A stretch of 64,000 nucleotides of DNA. It comes from Bathynomus jamesi (lineage: Eukaryota; Arthropoda; Malacostraca; Isopoda; Cirolanidae). Below the pieces are notes generated by a model. That model saw nothing but the letters and a program-made list of their open reading frames with translations. It did not search any database and was not told where the DNA came from. The stretch covers positions 124,001-188,000 of the forward strand of contig JAJOZX010005537.1 of assembly GCA_023014485.1 (NCBI GenBank), written 5' to 3'. Shown piece after piece: positions 8,887 to 19,341 of this stretch (position 1 is the first letter of the stretch; the number at the start of each line of letters is the position of its first letter). A program made the position numbers and the translations under genes.

Positions 8887-9270
8887 TTAAAAATTTATAA
8901 ATTCTTTATCACATGACATATGCGTGAGAAATGAGACGCAGTACATTCCGCAAACATTACTAAAATATCCTTGTATACGAAATGGGTTCCATACAACTTC
9001 GGGAATATGTAACTGAGCGAGAAATTTTACAATAATAGGGTCACTCCAGGGTTGAGTACCGAGTGAATCAAAATAGTACAGGCGCTGTCTATTTTTAAAA
9101 TAGACAGCGATCCAGTGAATCCCTTCATTACCGATGACATCTGTGTTCACAATAAGACTACCGCATTCTCGCGTACTTGGCAAACTCAATGTTTCATTCT
9201 TCGCAAACACGCCGATAAATTTGGAACGTGTGACTCGTTCCATTACTTTCTGAAGTGTATTAGCATCCAT
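8887..9270 (-). CDS. PRO: Polinton adenain-like cysteine protease (copy 1)
   Basis: This is the virion maturation protease of Polintons, related to adenovirus adenain and Ulp1-like C48 peptidases. It is thought to cleave capsid precursors. The 127-residue ORF shows the catalytic order His (in GIHWIAVYF), Asp (in YYFDSLGTQPW) and Cys (in VCGMYCVSFLTH), with the typical hydrophobic strand before His. Met at 9270 lies one base after the stop of the capsid gene, as in a packed late operon. The frame appears intact, unlike the copy 2 gene. It is convergent with the spliced terminal gene, whose poly(A) signal is adjacent. Family assignment is by motif. Confidence 0.85.
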   Translation of the reverse strand: MDANTLQKVMERVTRSKFIGVFAKNETLSLPSTRECGSLIVNTDVIGNEGIHWIAVYFKNRQRLYYFDSLGTQPWSDPIIVKFLAQLHIPEVVWNPFRIQGYFSNVCGMYCVSFLTHMSCDKEFINF

Positions 9271-9271
9271 T

Positions 9272-10571
9272 TTAAAAGTCAGTGATAACGCTCCTAAATC
9301 TATCTACTTCTATTAGGGCTTGCGATTCGAGATATACTAGTACACTAATAGGAGCGTCTATAGGCTTGGCGAATTCCAGCCGCACTGAGATGTTTCCGCT
9401 CTGCTGTGGGGTTAAATGGGTATTTACGCTAGCAGATAAGTCAGGTGTAATGTCAAACGGATAAAGGTTAAATTGATCAATGAATTCTTCCTGCGTTACC
9501 CCATTACCAAGCTCATCACAATCACCTGCAATATGGGTCAGATTACTATAGGCTCTGGCACAAAGAGGTAACACAGCGTCTGATGAATAGTCCGTACCCA
9601 TTGTTCCACCCAAAGCAGTGCCATTAACGTATAGAGTTATATTTTTAAGTCCGAAATTCTCGAATTTAAAGGCACTCTTTTTATATTTTCCATTCACCGA
9701 AGCATGGTCCTGCATACCGATTAATATCCTTTTAGGAAGATTTCCCAGGGCAATGTTTTCTATCTGCTTCGATGCCAACCCTGCAGGAACCGTATATAGT
9801 TTGATTTGCACTCTGTTAATAGGATATTTCACTGTAGCGTTTAGTAAATTTTTCTCAATTTCTAGTTGTTTTGGTGAACTTAATTTCACTCGCCGTACGC
9901 GGAGGTATGTGTCCATAATGTGAACCACAACGGGCTTTGCACCCTCCTCTTGATCAGCATCCAGATTTAAGCAGATCTCAGGAATCGTGCGGGTGAGCTT
10001 TATTTTCATATCCACCCCGTTACAAGCAACTTCTCCTGGAAAGTGAAATCTGTGTGCAACCGTCCAAAACACTCGTATATTTTCTTTTTAGAATTTTTAA
10101 ATTTGTCCTTTATACTACTTTCATCTTTAGTTTGATAATATCCCTCGCACTTAAAAAGGTAGCCTTCGCTTCTTTGGAAAAGTTGAGGACATTTTCCAGA
10201 TAGGCTCGTAGATGATAGTACCCCGTGCCTGCCGATATGTTGGTCTGATTTAAATATACGTCACACTGGTTGAATATGGAGTGCAGAAAGTTTGTTTCAG
10301 GGTATACAGCATATTTGTCATCGCAGACCGTTCCATCAGAATGGGCTATACGTAGCTTAGCGTACATGTGCACACAGCTTGGATCAAAAAAGTAAGGGCC
10401 TGAGCTGGGTATCACGAATTCTATAGGTGCACTCGGGGAACTAATTGTGTTTAAAGGGTTAATTGTAATAAAGTCACTGTGCTCAATAGAAACTTGGGTT
10501 GGAGGCAGCTCAAAAAGGGACAGCTCCGATTTACAGCATTGTGAACTACATGGGTGGATGAAGCGTGCCAT
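9272..10571 (-). pseudogene. MCP: Polinton major capsid protein (copy 1), frameshifted
   Basis: The protein is the double-jelly-roll capsid protein type found in Polintons, often database-named F54H12.2-like. The start is Met 10571 (MARFIHPCSSQCC). An N-terminal segment (to about 10110) carries SDFITINPLNTISSPSAPIEF and DVYLNQTNISAGTGYYHLR. The C-terminal segment (10072 to 9272) starts in a different frame. Comparison with the copy at 59199 shows two small indels between about 10140 and 10030 as the cause. The length, about 430 codons, fits the family. It lies between the pVI-like gene and the protease. I know the family by these words and cannot show the fold here. Confidence 0.8.
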
Positions 10572-10674
10572 GGCGAAATAGTGACTCCTCTCTCGACAAG
10601 TGGTAAACAAACTATGATTCATGAGATCAATGTCCTTAGCTTATATCAGTCAAAAAAGTGGTCAACCATAGGTT

Positions 10675-11031
10675 TCATTCGCTTACAGCACTTCTTTTTT
10701 GATAGCCTTTTACGTTTAATACCACGTGACCCCTTCTTCTTCCGGGCAGCCCGCTTCTTCTTCTTCCCCCACGCATTTTTCTCTTTGCATCTTTGATGAT
10801 TTCGTCCCGTGTACGCTTTAAATGTTTTTTTAGAGCCTCTTTAGGTTTAGCCCCGGCCAATATGTCTTCTGCAGTGTTAATACCTGATTGTAGCGCTTTC
10901 CTTCCAAGGTATCTGGCACCCCTCTTCAGCAAAGGAACAGCCGTACGTAGTATGGATGAAAAAATGGACCCAAGTCCACTACCGCGCTGGTATCGCACCC
11001 CTCGATAGACGGTGAAAGGCTTTCTATCCAT
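10675..11031 (-). CDS. Small basic pVI/core-like virion protein (copy 1)
   Basis: This is a short, strongly basic protein conserved at this position in Polintons. It has a Gly/Leu-rich amphipathic segment (GLGSIFSSILRTAVPLLKRG, residues ~18-37), then NTAEDILAGAKPKEALKKHL and a Lys/Arg-rich tail. Adenovirus pVI and core proteins show a comparable amphipathic-helix-plus-basic design. That comparison is inference from composition and position. Its ATG shares one base with the stop of the penton gene (TAATG). Relative to copy 2 the last ~25 residues read in a shifted frame after MRGG, so a one-base lesion is likely near 10750. Confidence 0.65.
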   Translation of the reverse strand: MDRKPFTVYRGVRYQRGSGLGSIFSSILRTAVPLLKRGARYLGRKALQSGINTAEDILAGAKPKEALKKHLKRTRDEIIKDAKRKMRGGRRRSGLPGRRRGHVVLNVKGYQKRSAVSE

Positions 11032-11887
11032 TATAACTCAGTGCGTCGAAAGTGTAGCTTCACTGTTAAGCTCCCGTTACCGAATGGGAAGTTTTCACCC
11101 TCAATCGTTCTTATATATATTGAGATATTGGTTATTAAATTAGTTGCGACATTCACATAATGGGGTCTGTCATATGTAATACTCAAACTCCTTCCTCTAT
11201 GGTTGGGGATGTGAGCAATGCGCAGCAGGCGTGCCTGGGTATCCCCAACAAACTGGTGCTCCACTATATTACTGTAAATATAGCACATGTCTGGGGACCT
11301 TTCAGCCAATTTCTCCATCTTCAATTGATACATTAATCTGGACAAGTCATGCTGTGTCTCGTGAAATGTGTCTCTTTGGAAGGCTGCGCTATATCGGCCA
11401 TTGGCTAGAATTTGGAACTTTCTATGGTCTTTAATACGTCTGTTAGTCTTTGATTTTAGGATTAGTGTATGTGCAGGGTGTTTACGATTTCGTATACTAA
11501 ATCATTCGTAAGGTTTGAGTTTCTTAAACTTACGTTTAAGCCTCTCACAACATCCTCGGCCGAACCATATTGACCCGGTCCTAGTCTTACTTCTGTACTG
11601 TAATACCGTGCAACCTTAGTCCGAGCGATACGCATAGTTTCATCCATAGCTACCCCAGCTTTTTCACACTCGTCAATGTCTCTAAGAATCGTAAAAACGG
11701 TTTCTTTATGTTCAATATTTAAAAAGATGGTGTCCAGCTGAATTTCGCATATCCCCACCTCATACGAATCACGACCCAATTCAATGTGCTTGTGGAGCTC
11801 TGTTACAAAGTTGGCTAGTGTGTTGTTAGGGTGTACAGACAGGGACGAGGAGGACGGGAGTGTGACGTAGAAATGGTTAGGAGCCAT
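11031..11887 (-). pseudogene. PY: Polinton penton (minor capsid, PY) protein (copy 1), broken
   Basis: The N terminus MAPNHFYVTLPSSSS followed by HPNNTLANFVTEL and DSYEVGICEIQ is the hallmark of the Polinton minor capsid/penton family (single jelly roll, capsid vertices). The first segment runs 11887 to 11462. The C-terminal segment (SRLMYQLKMEKL to the stop at 11031) lies in another frame from about 11345. The intervening ~110 bp match coding sequence in copy 2. Full length would be near 285 codons, normal for the family. It sits between integrase and the pVI-like gene. Late-gene packing suggests a shared transcript. Confidence 0.75.
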
Positions 11888-11895
11888 GTTGCATA

Positions 11896-12951
11896 CTATT
11901 TAAACTTCATTATTGCATCAGCTTTTATATAGGTGTTGAAGCTTTCTGGGTACCCTAGCCATTTCACCAGGTACATTTTTCTCTTTCCTGACCTTTGCTT
12001 CCTAAAATTTTCTCAATTTTAAACACATTTTTTCTAAATTAAACGCAACTTTCTGCAATTCCTCGCGGTAAAAACCTCCTGAGATTTCTTCCCCATTCAA
12101 ATCTTCAATGTAATACATCATTATCTCACCTTTAGGTCTCATAGCCCTAACTTTAAAAATCTCGCGTGTCCATCCTTGCTCAAAACCCTTTGCGAATTTA
12201 TTCCCCGAACGCGACAGCCTTACATAATCATTGATTTTGAAGCGCGCAGAGTGTGGTGGTGGTGGTGATCCATCTCTCTCGGGAGCGTACCTCTTTCTAA
12301 AACTTCGTTAGGTGTTGTCCCAATCGTGCGATGGTGTGAGCGGTTGTAGGATGATGCCAATGATTCCAGAATGTCTAGAAATCTGTATGTGTTTTTATGT
12401 GTAAAATAACGGTGCATGCGTTCCTTTATGGTGCGCTGAACTCTTTCAGCTAAAGAAGCCTTATGTATAGAATTGGTTGTGTAATAGCTGATATTAAACT
12501 CTGTCAACATGTTCTGAAAAGCACGGCCTATAAATTCCTTCCCCATATCCGTACAAAAATAGCCAGGAACCCTGTTTTCTTTTAACATTAGCGTTTTGGT
12601 GGCTTTAGCAACTGTTTCAGGTGATTTATTTTTCAGAGGAACTAGCCACAGATATCTAGAGAATACGTCTATTATGAATAGAATGTAGCGGTAACCATCG
12701 TTATACACAGAATATCTTTGCATGTCTGTTAAATCTGCTTGCCAAATAGAATCAATCGAGGAAGCCGTTGTCTTGGCTGTTTTAAACCTTTTTCTCACAG
12801 GCTTATGAAGCGTATAAGCGTCCTGCTCCCTCAAAAATCTTTCAACATCTTTTTTTCCTACTCCGTAAACACTTCTGTACAGTCTATCTACGCCGCCGTA
12901 AGAGGATGGGTTAGAAACGTCATAATAGCGTTTAGTTAATACGTTAGCCAT
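11896..12951 (-). pseudogene. INT: Polinton retroviral-type integrase with chromodomain (copy 1)
   Basis: Integrase inserts the element and makes its target duplication. The core shows D (in IWQADLTDMQRY), D (in YFCTDMGKEF) and E (in KASLAERVQRTIKERM), the D,D35E set of the rve family. It is preceded by a short H/C-poor N-terminal part (VGKKDVERFLREQDAY). After EVLERG the frame slips in a CAC run near 12265. The downstream sequence to the stop at 11896 encodes an SH3-like stretch and a chromodomain-like tail (MYLVKWLGYP-type word), again frameshifted in an A run near 12020. The catalytic domain itself is open. The start overlaps the end of the upstream gene by 16 nt. Confidence 0.85.
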
Positions 12952-13676
12952 TTGCGTATTTTAGAGGCACGTGGGTAGGGTTGGTTTAACCTCTTCTTTC
13001 TCCTCTTCAAAGGTGTTACCGCCGGGGGTGACGGCGTCTTCAATTGTGTCACATGCGTTGCATGTTCCAAGTCTTTTAACCTGTTCAGATTTCCTATCAA
13101 CGTTTTAGGGACATTTATTTGTTGTAGTCTTGCTTTAATATGCTTCCATCCTGATGGTGATGGCCTATCCCACTTTCTCACCAGATCATGGACAATGTCT
13201 ACGATATTCGATCCCTGTACCTTTGATCCTTCCACAATGAGCTCGCCTGTATCGGTCCATTGTATGGCTGGATCCTCATTCAATAGATTATAAAGACTTA
13301 AGCCTTTACTCATCAATGTATGTGGGAGGGTGCTTTTTAATACATGTTCGATATGTTGTGTGGCTAATCTTTTTGGTTGGTCAGCTGTATCGTCGGGCTC
13401 AGATCCTATGTCGCCATGTCCATCGTCCCCCGTGCTGTGCCTAATAACCACAGGAATCTCTGTAGGGCTCTTATAATTTTCGTACTCGTGAAGAAATTTC
13501 TGCAGAGCTTCTTGGTATAAGATTCTTTTCTCATCAGGTGTTTTTTCACTGTTTAATAGGGCTAGCAATTCGCTTTCCATTCTTTTAAGTCTGCTTTTAC
13601 GGGGATCTAGATCCGTGTCTGGATTCCTTTGCAGTGAAGCGTACACCTCGTGGGGAATCACTACCACTTTCTTCAT
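12936..13676 (-). CDS. Conserved Polinton protein of unknown function (copy 1)
   Basis: An intact 246-codon ORF. It begins MKKVVVIPHEVYASLQ, has a charged helical segment (residues ~20-60, ESELLALLNSEKTPDEKRIL) and a conserved middle (LYNLLNEDPAIQWTDTGEL then GSNIVDIVHDLVR). The C-terminal tail is Lys/Arg- and Pro-rich. Proteins with this LLN..I.W...GE / G-S-N-I-x-D-L pattern regularly sit next to integrase in arthropod Polintons. I know no biochemical role. The basic tail suggests nucleic-acid or virion association, which is inference. It overlaps both neighbours slightly, and its copy 2 counterpart has a stop replacing the Trp of the IQW word. Confidence 0.65.
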   Translation of the reverse strand: MKKVVVIPHEVYASLQRNPDTDLDPRKSRLKRMESELLALLNSEKTPDEKRILYQEALQKFLHEYENYKSPTEIPVVIRHSTGDDGHGDIGSEPDDTADQPKRLATQHIEHVLKSTLPHTLMSKGLSLYNLLNEDPAIQWTDTGELIVEGSKVQGSNIVDIVHDLVRKWDRPSPSGWKHIKARLQQINVPKTLIGNLNRLKDLEHATHVTQLKTPSPPAVTPLKRRKKRLNQPYPRASKIRKWLTY

Positions 13677-13935
13677 TATATTAATCTAGTCAGTAAAGGA
13701 CCCAAAACTGAAAATAAGATGGGGAGAAATGACCCTCCTGTTTGTACAATAATTCGTTTTTTCTTCGCTACAGTTTGACTTTTACGAGCGAGTGCACGTA
13801 TTATGTTCTTGTAGCGGCGTAGGCGAGCCTTCTGAGGGTTTTCATTGATACATTGCAATTTATAACGTTAAGACAGATTTCACAGATGCATTTTAAAAAG
13901 TCGGCGTCGATATTTTTAATAAACATCTGCTGCAT
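13676..13935 (-). pseudogene. Small Cys-containing, hydrophobic-tailed Polinton protein (copy 1), frameshifted
   Basis: The intact version is the 86-codon ORF at 55793-56053. Here the start MQQMFIKNIDADFLKCICE (Met at 13935) and the C-terminal part (RRYKNIIRALARKSQ, then IIVQTGGSFLPILFSVLGPL) lie in different frames because of a one-base difference near 13835. Features are an N-terminal C-x-C-x2-C cluster, a Lys/Arg middle and a Gly-Gly-hydrophobic tail that could insert in a membrane or pack in the virion. It is a regular Polinton neighbour of the ATPase. Function unknown. Confidence 0.6.
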
Positions 13936-13993
13936 GCCCGGGGCAGTCGATGATAGATTTTTATTAATTCACGGTATTTCTTTAGTCTCTTTG

Positions 13994-14631
13994 TCATTCT
14001 GGAATATACACCGTTTCAGGCTCGTTTGGAAATATATTCGTTCGCAGAAGCACTCTAAACGTGTTTCGCGGATGAAGGTCGCAAAGCAAATATCCGTAAC
14101 GCGTGCTTGTAGCTTCTTTATAAACTTCCAAAAACTCCTTACGCTGATTCGGGAACATTTGATTGGCTAATACCCCAATTTGTGATACATCTCTACGTTG
14201 CGCGAATAAGACTAGATATTGCGTATTTAACGACACATCGCGCATGTATCTATTTTTGAAAAATAGATTCTGATTGATGAAAACACGCTTATGTTAAGAT
14301 GGTGGGAGAATACTGTAAATGTCTCGGCAAACGTTTTATCCATCTCCAACATGAGATCGTCAATTACAATGATTGTATGTTCATTTCCCTTTAACGAATT
14401 AACGTCATATACGCCTTTGTGGAACAAAATATCATCTTGGTACTCGTTGAACACTGATTGATACGTCGAATAGCACCATATAACTTTATGCACAAATTTC
14501 GAGAACATCTCTCCCTTTTCTTTAATGATTTTAAGCATAAACACAGTTTTACCACATCCTGTAGGTCCAGATATAATACATGTGGATGGGCTCGTGAATC
14601 TGAATTTTTCTACAGAGTCCATTTCTAACAC
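13994..14631 (-). pseudogene. ATP: Polinton A32-like packaging ATPase (copy 1), frameshifted
   Basis: A FtsK/HerA-type ATPase expected to pump DNA into capsids. Walker A is GPTGCGKT (residues ~19-26) and Walker B is TIIVIDDLM. Met at 14631 starts the ORF. The frame changes near 14275, where comparison with copy 2 shows one missing base. The C-terminal part (14245 to 13994) contains NTQYLVLFAQRRDVSQIG and the NQMFPNQRKEF word typical of this ATPase. It is divergently arranged with the polymerase, with about 80 bp between. The N-terminal nucleotide-binding half is intact. Confidence 0.85.
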
Positions 14632-14712
14632 GTCACACTCCTAAGTGGGTCATTTACAAAATATTACAAATTTTGAGTGCTGTTCCTTATATTTTGCTTT
14701 CTTCTCCCACAG
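14632..14712 (+). promoter_or_regulatory. Divergent ATPase/polymerase intergenic region with conserved splice acceptor
   Basis: An ~80-bp AT-rich spacer separates the minus-strand ATPase from the plus-strand polymerase. Its polymerase end is TTCTTCTCCCACAG, a strong 3' splice-site sequence. It is conserved at the same place in copy 2 (55064-55051, minus), followed in both by AACCGTGAATGACGATGAGG. Either the polymerase message is spliced here or the pyrimidine tract is part of the promoter. No matching donor was identified. Confidence 0.45.
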
Positions 14713-17700
14713 AACCGTGAATGACGATGAGGTAGAGCACCCATCATTGACATTACGGATGACCTCGACGACAGTGTAGTTGTGATCTCCTCCCCTGCCA
14801 ACGAACCCTCACCAGCGATACCGTAGCACGTCCAAAGCGGAGGTATGAGAACCCCACGTCAGGTATAAAGCGCCCGAAATACGCGCCTGTTGCACCAGTA
14901 ATAGGTCCCCAACCCTCAACCTCTTACGCAACAAGCCCCCCAGCAGCACCTCCCGCTAATATATTCCCTTATTCATCCGCCGCCCCCGTTCTGTTAAGTC
15001 TACAATAATAGATCCCCAACCCTCAACCTCCTACGCAACATGCCCCCCAGCAGCACCTTCCGCTAATATATCCACTAATTCATCTGCCGCCCCCCGTTCT
15101 GCTGAGGATGATATAACGATCGAATTGGTGCGATCCGCAGCCCCCACCCCAGCCTTGACTAGAAATCGGTATAGAGTCAGGGTCGACCCTAGAGCCATGT
15201 ATAGCAATGGAATTGAGCGCGGGCTACGCCGGGTTGTACAGCTATTATAGAGTTTGCTCTTCAGAATCGCGACGAGCGTGAAGTCAGGACGTGTCTGTCC
15301 TTTGGATTCGGGTCAGATGACGGTGATGTAGACGATTATTGGGTGATAGTGCCATTTAGACGTTTGGCGGCTGAAGATGTGGAATATATATTAGGACGTA
15401 TAATGCAAGCCGCCCAAAGTAGTATAGCCTTTAATATGGACAACTTCACGGTAAATATTGATCGTGTATTCCGTGTTGCGGGTCATAGTGCCATACCGTA
15501 TACTCTTAACTTCAATTCTCCGATTATTTACCGAAAGCATATAAACGTCGATCGTGGTTGCGGCTTTATAGCAGTACTCTTAGCACGTATGTTTACTGTA
15601 CAAAATACACAGGCCACAAAAATTTGGTTGCCTACGGTCGTGGCGCGTGCCCGTAAACTAGCTGTAGACTGTGAACTTGAATTTGACTGTAATATGGGTC
15701 CTGAAGAGTTGAGAAGGGTAGAACAGGAAATGAATGTTCGTATAGTTGTATTTGGGCTGGATGATCGTCGTAGGACTGTGTATGTTTTTAAAAGCTGTGT
15801 GAGAGATCGTACAAGACCCCTACTTATTTTAGGATTGTCAGGGACAACGTATCTCCCCATCCGTAATATAAGGTGGCTTTACGCGAGTTATGACAAAAGT
15901 CGAAAATATGGGAGACATCATGATTTGTGTAAGGGGTGCCTCGAGTTTGCGGATGATATTGTGCGACATTGTAAAGAATGTCACATGGTATGTGAGCAGT
16001 GTAAAAGCACCAAATGTGAAAGCCGTGTAGTTGACGCTGAGAAGAGAGACTGTGATGTGTGTAGACGCACATTTTTCAATAATAGCTGTTTTGATTTCCA
16101 TAAATCAATTGGCACGTGCAGGAAAATGAGAATCTGTGAATGTGGTATGTTTCACACAATGGATAATTGGGGAAAATTTAAGCACAAGTGTGACGTAATT
16201 CACTGTCCTACATGCCAGGAGGAATATAAGGCGGATGGAGTAAAGCATGTATGTTATATGAAAGATGCTAAGCCTAAAAATAACCCTTGTATAACTGTGT
16301 ACTACGATATAGAAACATATACGAACGCTGAAACCAAAGAGGTAATTCCACATTTACTTGTGAGCCAGACCATCTGTGATGAGTGTATGGGTATCGAATG
16401 TGACGAGTGCCCCAAATGTGGTAAACGGACAAACGTTTTTAGAACGAATGTCCGCGATAGTCCTGTGAAACTATTTGTGTCCTATATTGTCAAGTTAGCC
16501 GACAAGTTCAAAAAAATGACTGTGTATATTCTCGCCCATAACGGGGCAAAGTTTGATACGCAGTTCCTTTATAAGGAGTTGCTTGAACACGAATCCTCTG
16601 AGATATTTACAGGTGATCCATTGAAAAGAGGCAACAAATTAATACAGATGCAAATAAGAGGCAATGTACAATTTAAAGACACTTTATTATTCACACCTTG
16701 TAAATTAGCAAAGCTACCCAAGGTGATGGGAGTAGCAGCTGAAGTTTCCAAAGGATACTTCCCTTACACTTTCCTCACCAGCGAGACTTTAAACTACGTA
16801 GGCCCACCACCGCCCAAACATTATTTTGACTGTATGGATGAACGTGAAGACTTTGATCGATACTACAACAGTTTTAATGAAAGTAACCCTTATAATATAG
16901 CTGATGAATGTGAGCGTTATTGCGTGAACGATGTGCGCGTGCTTAGAGTATGTTTCCAGGCCTTTAGAAGGATGTACATAGCCCGTTTCAAATGCGATCC
17001 ACTGCAAGTCGCAACCACCATCGCATCATTATGTTTTACGGTGTTCAAGAATAACTTCATGCCTAAAGACACCTTAGCCATTATTCACCGAAACAACCCC
17101 CGCAGTTACGGACACAAGGCTATTTACTGGCTCATACACCTACAGCAACAGACAGGTGTATACATAAAGCACGCCCGCAACACGGGTGAAGTACCCATTA
17201 AGATTAATGGACGTGTTTTTTGGGTTGATGGGTTAAGTGAAAACCGTGTCACTGGTGTGAAGACTGTGTACTCCTTTAACGGTTGCTGGTGGCATGGATG
17301 CCCCCGTCCTGAGTGCGGAATCGCTGGAGATATCCACGGTAGGTCTCCTGCCGACTGTCTTGCATCGACCCGCACCCGCGATCAACTTATAGGATCACAG
17401 TTCACTCACAAAGTCTTGTGGGAGCATGAATATGATGCACGGATGGAGACAGACGAGGTGTACCGTGAGGAAATAAACACGATCAAGCGTTCAATGGTGC
17501 TGGATCCTCTCAAATGTGGTGATAGCTTGTTTGGAGGACGTACAAATCCTTTCAGACTATACTTTCCACCTACGGAGGGCGTGAAGCTCATTACTACGAT
17601 TTCTGTTCTTTATACCCATACGTGATGAAGAGCAATCCGTACCCCGTGGGCGCTCCTGAGAAACTGGTGGGACCTAGCCTACCCTCCATCAATGAATTTT

Positions 17701-18935
17701 CAAAAAATTTGAATGATCGTTACTTTGGGCTCTCTTTCGTAGACGTACTCCCCCCACGCAATTTATGGATGCCGATCTTACCTGTCGTTATCGACGACAA
17801 GCTCATGTTTCCCCTGTGCGTGAAGTGCGCGGAAGAGGATAACGGCGATTGTAACCATATACCCCACCAGCGTAAGATCAGAGGCGTATATACAAGTCCT
17901 GAGCTGGCCCTAGCCGTACGCCATGGTTATAGAATACTGAAGATACATGAGGTGTGGAGGTTTCAGAAGCTACCCAACCTTTTCACACCATATATAAACG
18001 CCTTTTTGAAGGATAAGGTTGAGGCATCAGGGTATCCGCGAGGAGTTGATACCGAAGATGAAAAGTCTGCCTATATTCAACGTTACCGCGACCGCGAAGG
18101 TATACAACTTGATCGTGTCCAAATTGTAAAGAATCCTGGCAAGCGCTTTAGTGCAAAGTTGTGTCTAAACAGTCTATGGGGAAAATTTGCGCAGAATACC
18201 GGCAGAGGGAGCATTCATTTGGCACAAAGTTATAGCGATGTCTGGGATTATGCCAATGCTCCCGATAAAGAGGTCATGGAGATCGTGAATGTAGGTAACA
18301 CTTACATAATAAAGTACAACAACACTGAATTTGCCACAGATACCTCAAGGGTTACAAACATACCTGTGGCCAGCTTCACAACAGCCTACGCCCGTATAAA
18401 ACTTTGGGGTCTATTGCATTCTCTTGGGCGGAGAGTATTGTATGCCGATACAGATAGCGTGATATTCACAGAGAGGGAGGGTGAATACATGCCCGCTATT
18501 GGGGAGTTCCTCGGCGAGCTCACTGATGAGATCAAGGATGAGTATGGGGACAACGCATACGCCGACTCTTTTGTCTCAACAGGACCTAAGACTTATGGGG
18601 TACGGGTCAGGGTGGGGGAGGAAATGAAATATATCGTGAAGGCAAAGGGTATTACGCTCAACCATGCGAATCGGCGGGTTGTTAACTTTGAATCGTTGAA
18701 GGATCTAGTATGTTTGGACGATGATGAGGGCGAACAACCTCCCCAACTAATTGTAGGCACCCACAATTTTCGGGCGCAGAAGCTGGGGGGCGTGAAGGAA
18801 CTTAGGGGTACGAAGGTGTGCCGTAACACCTATAGGAAACGTTACCAGTTACCTGGTACCTATGATACCGTACCCTTTGGATACCAACGTATGATGCTTC
18901 TATTGTTAACTCACACGTATTTGTCTTGTATATAA
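14713..18935 (+). pseudogene. POLB: Polinton protein-primed family B DNA polymerase (copy 1), frameshifted
   Basis: Replicative pPolB of the element. An acidic, Pro/Ser-rich N terminus (14713 to about 15200) includes a ~105-bp tandem repeat and at least one frameshift. The main frame from about 15217 has a Cys-rich zinc-binding block (CKGCLEFADDIVRHC onward, nt 15940-16260), exonuclease motif I (VYYDIETYTN), exonuclease II (LAHNGAKFD) and an inserted GCWWHGCP block. A one-base lesion just before polymerase motif A (DFCSLYP, near 17597) moves the reading to a second frame (17622-18935). That frame holds motif B (LCLNSLWGKFAQN), motif C (YADTDSVIF) and the terminal FGY word. All catalytic motifs are visible, but in two frames. 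Confidence 0.9.
14895..15108 (+). repeat. ~105-bp tandem duplication in polymerase N-terminal region
   Basis: Two diverged units carry CCCCAACCCTCAACCTC, ACGCAACAAGCCCCCCAGCA and GCTAATATAT. They encode the Pro/Gln-rich linker of the polymerase N terminus. The repeat is not evident in copy 2. Confidence 0.7.
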
Positions 18936-18936
18936 T

Positions 18937-19158
18937 CGTATCTATTGATTTATTACACGTATTTGTAAATATATATATAACTTGAATATCTCGTTTATTA
19001 AATCGTATTTGTAAAGTATCTATTGATTTATTACACGTATTTGTAAATATATATATAACTTGAATATCTCGTTTATTAAATCGTATTTGTAAATATATAT
19101 AACTTGAATATCTCGTTTATTAAATAAATCATGTTTCAATTAGCGTTTCACTTTCTCC

Positions 19159-19210
<52 letters not shown>
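18937..19210. repeat. ~72-bp AT-rich tandem repeat plus (GT)n
   Basis: TATTGATTTATTACACGTAT and AACTTGAATATCTCGTTTA recur in three units from about 18946 to 19130, directly after the polymerase stop. A (GT)n microsatellite of about 50 bp follows at 19161-19210. These separate the polymerase from the next ORF and may supply its 3' end. No gene is visible. Confidence 0.85.
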
Positions 19211-19213
<3 letters not shown>

Positions 19214-19341
19214 GTGAAAGTTCTAAGCTCCGCCCACTGTAAGACCGTGAGTCATGCTACTATCTGGGAGTCCCTGCGTGGTCAGTCGACTGCAGTAAGC
19301 CCGAGAGATCAGACGTGTATTCAGATCAGACGTGTATTCAA

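Noticed and set aside
12255..12275. Short poly-His stretch at the end of the copy 1 integrase frame
   Set aside because: It comes from a CAC run at a frameshift. Copy 2 shows a different, longer reading in this region.
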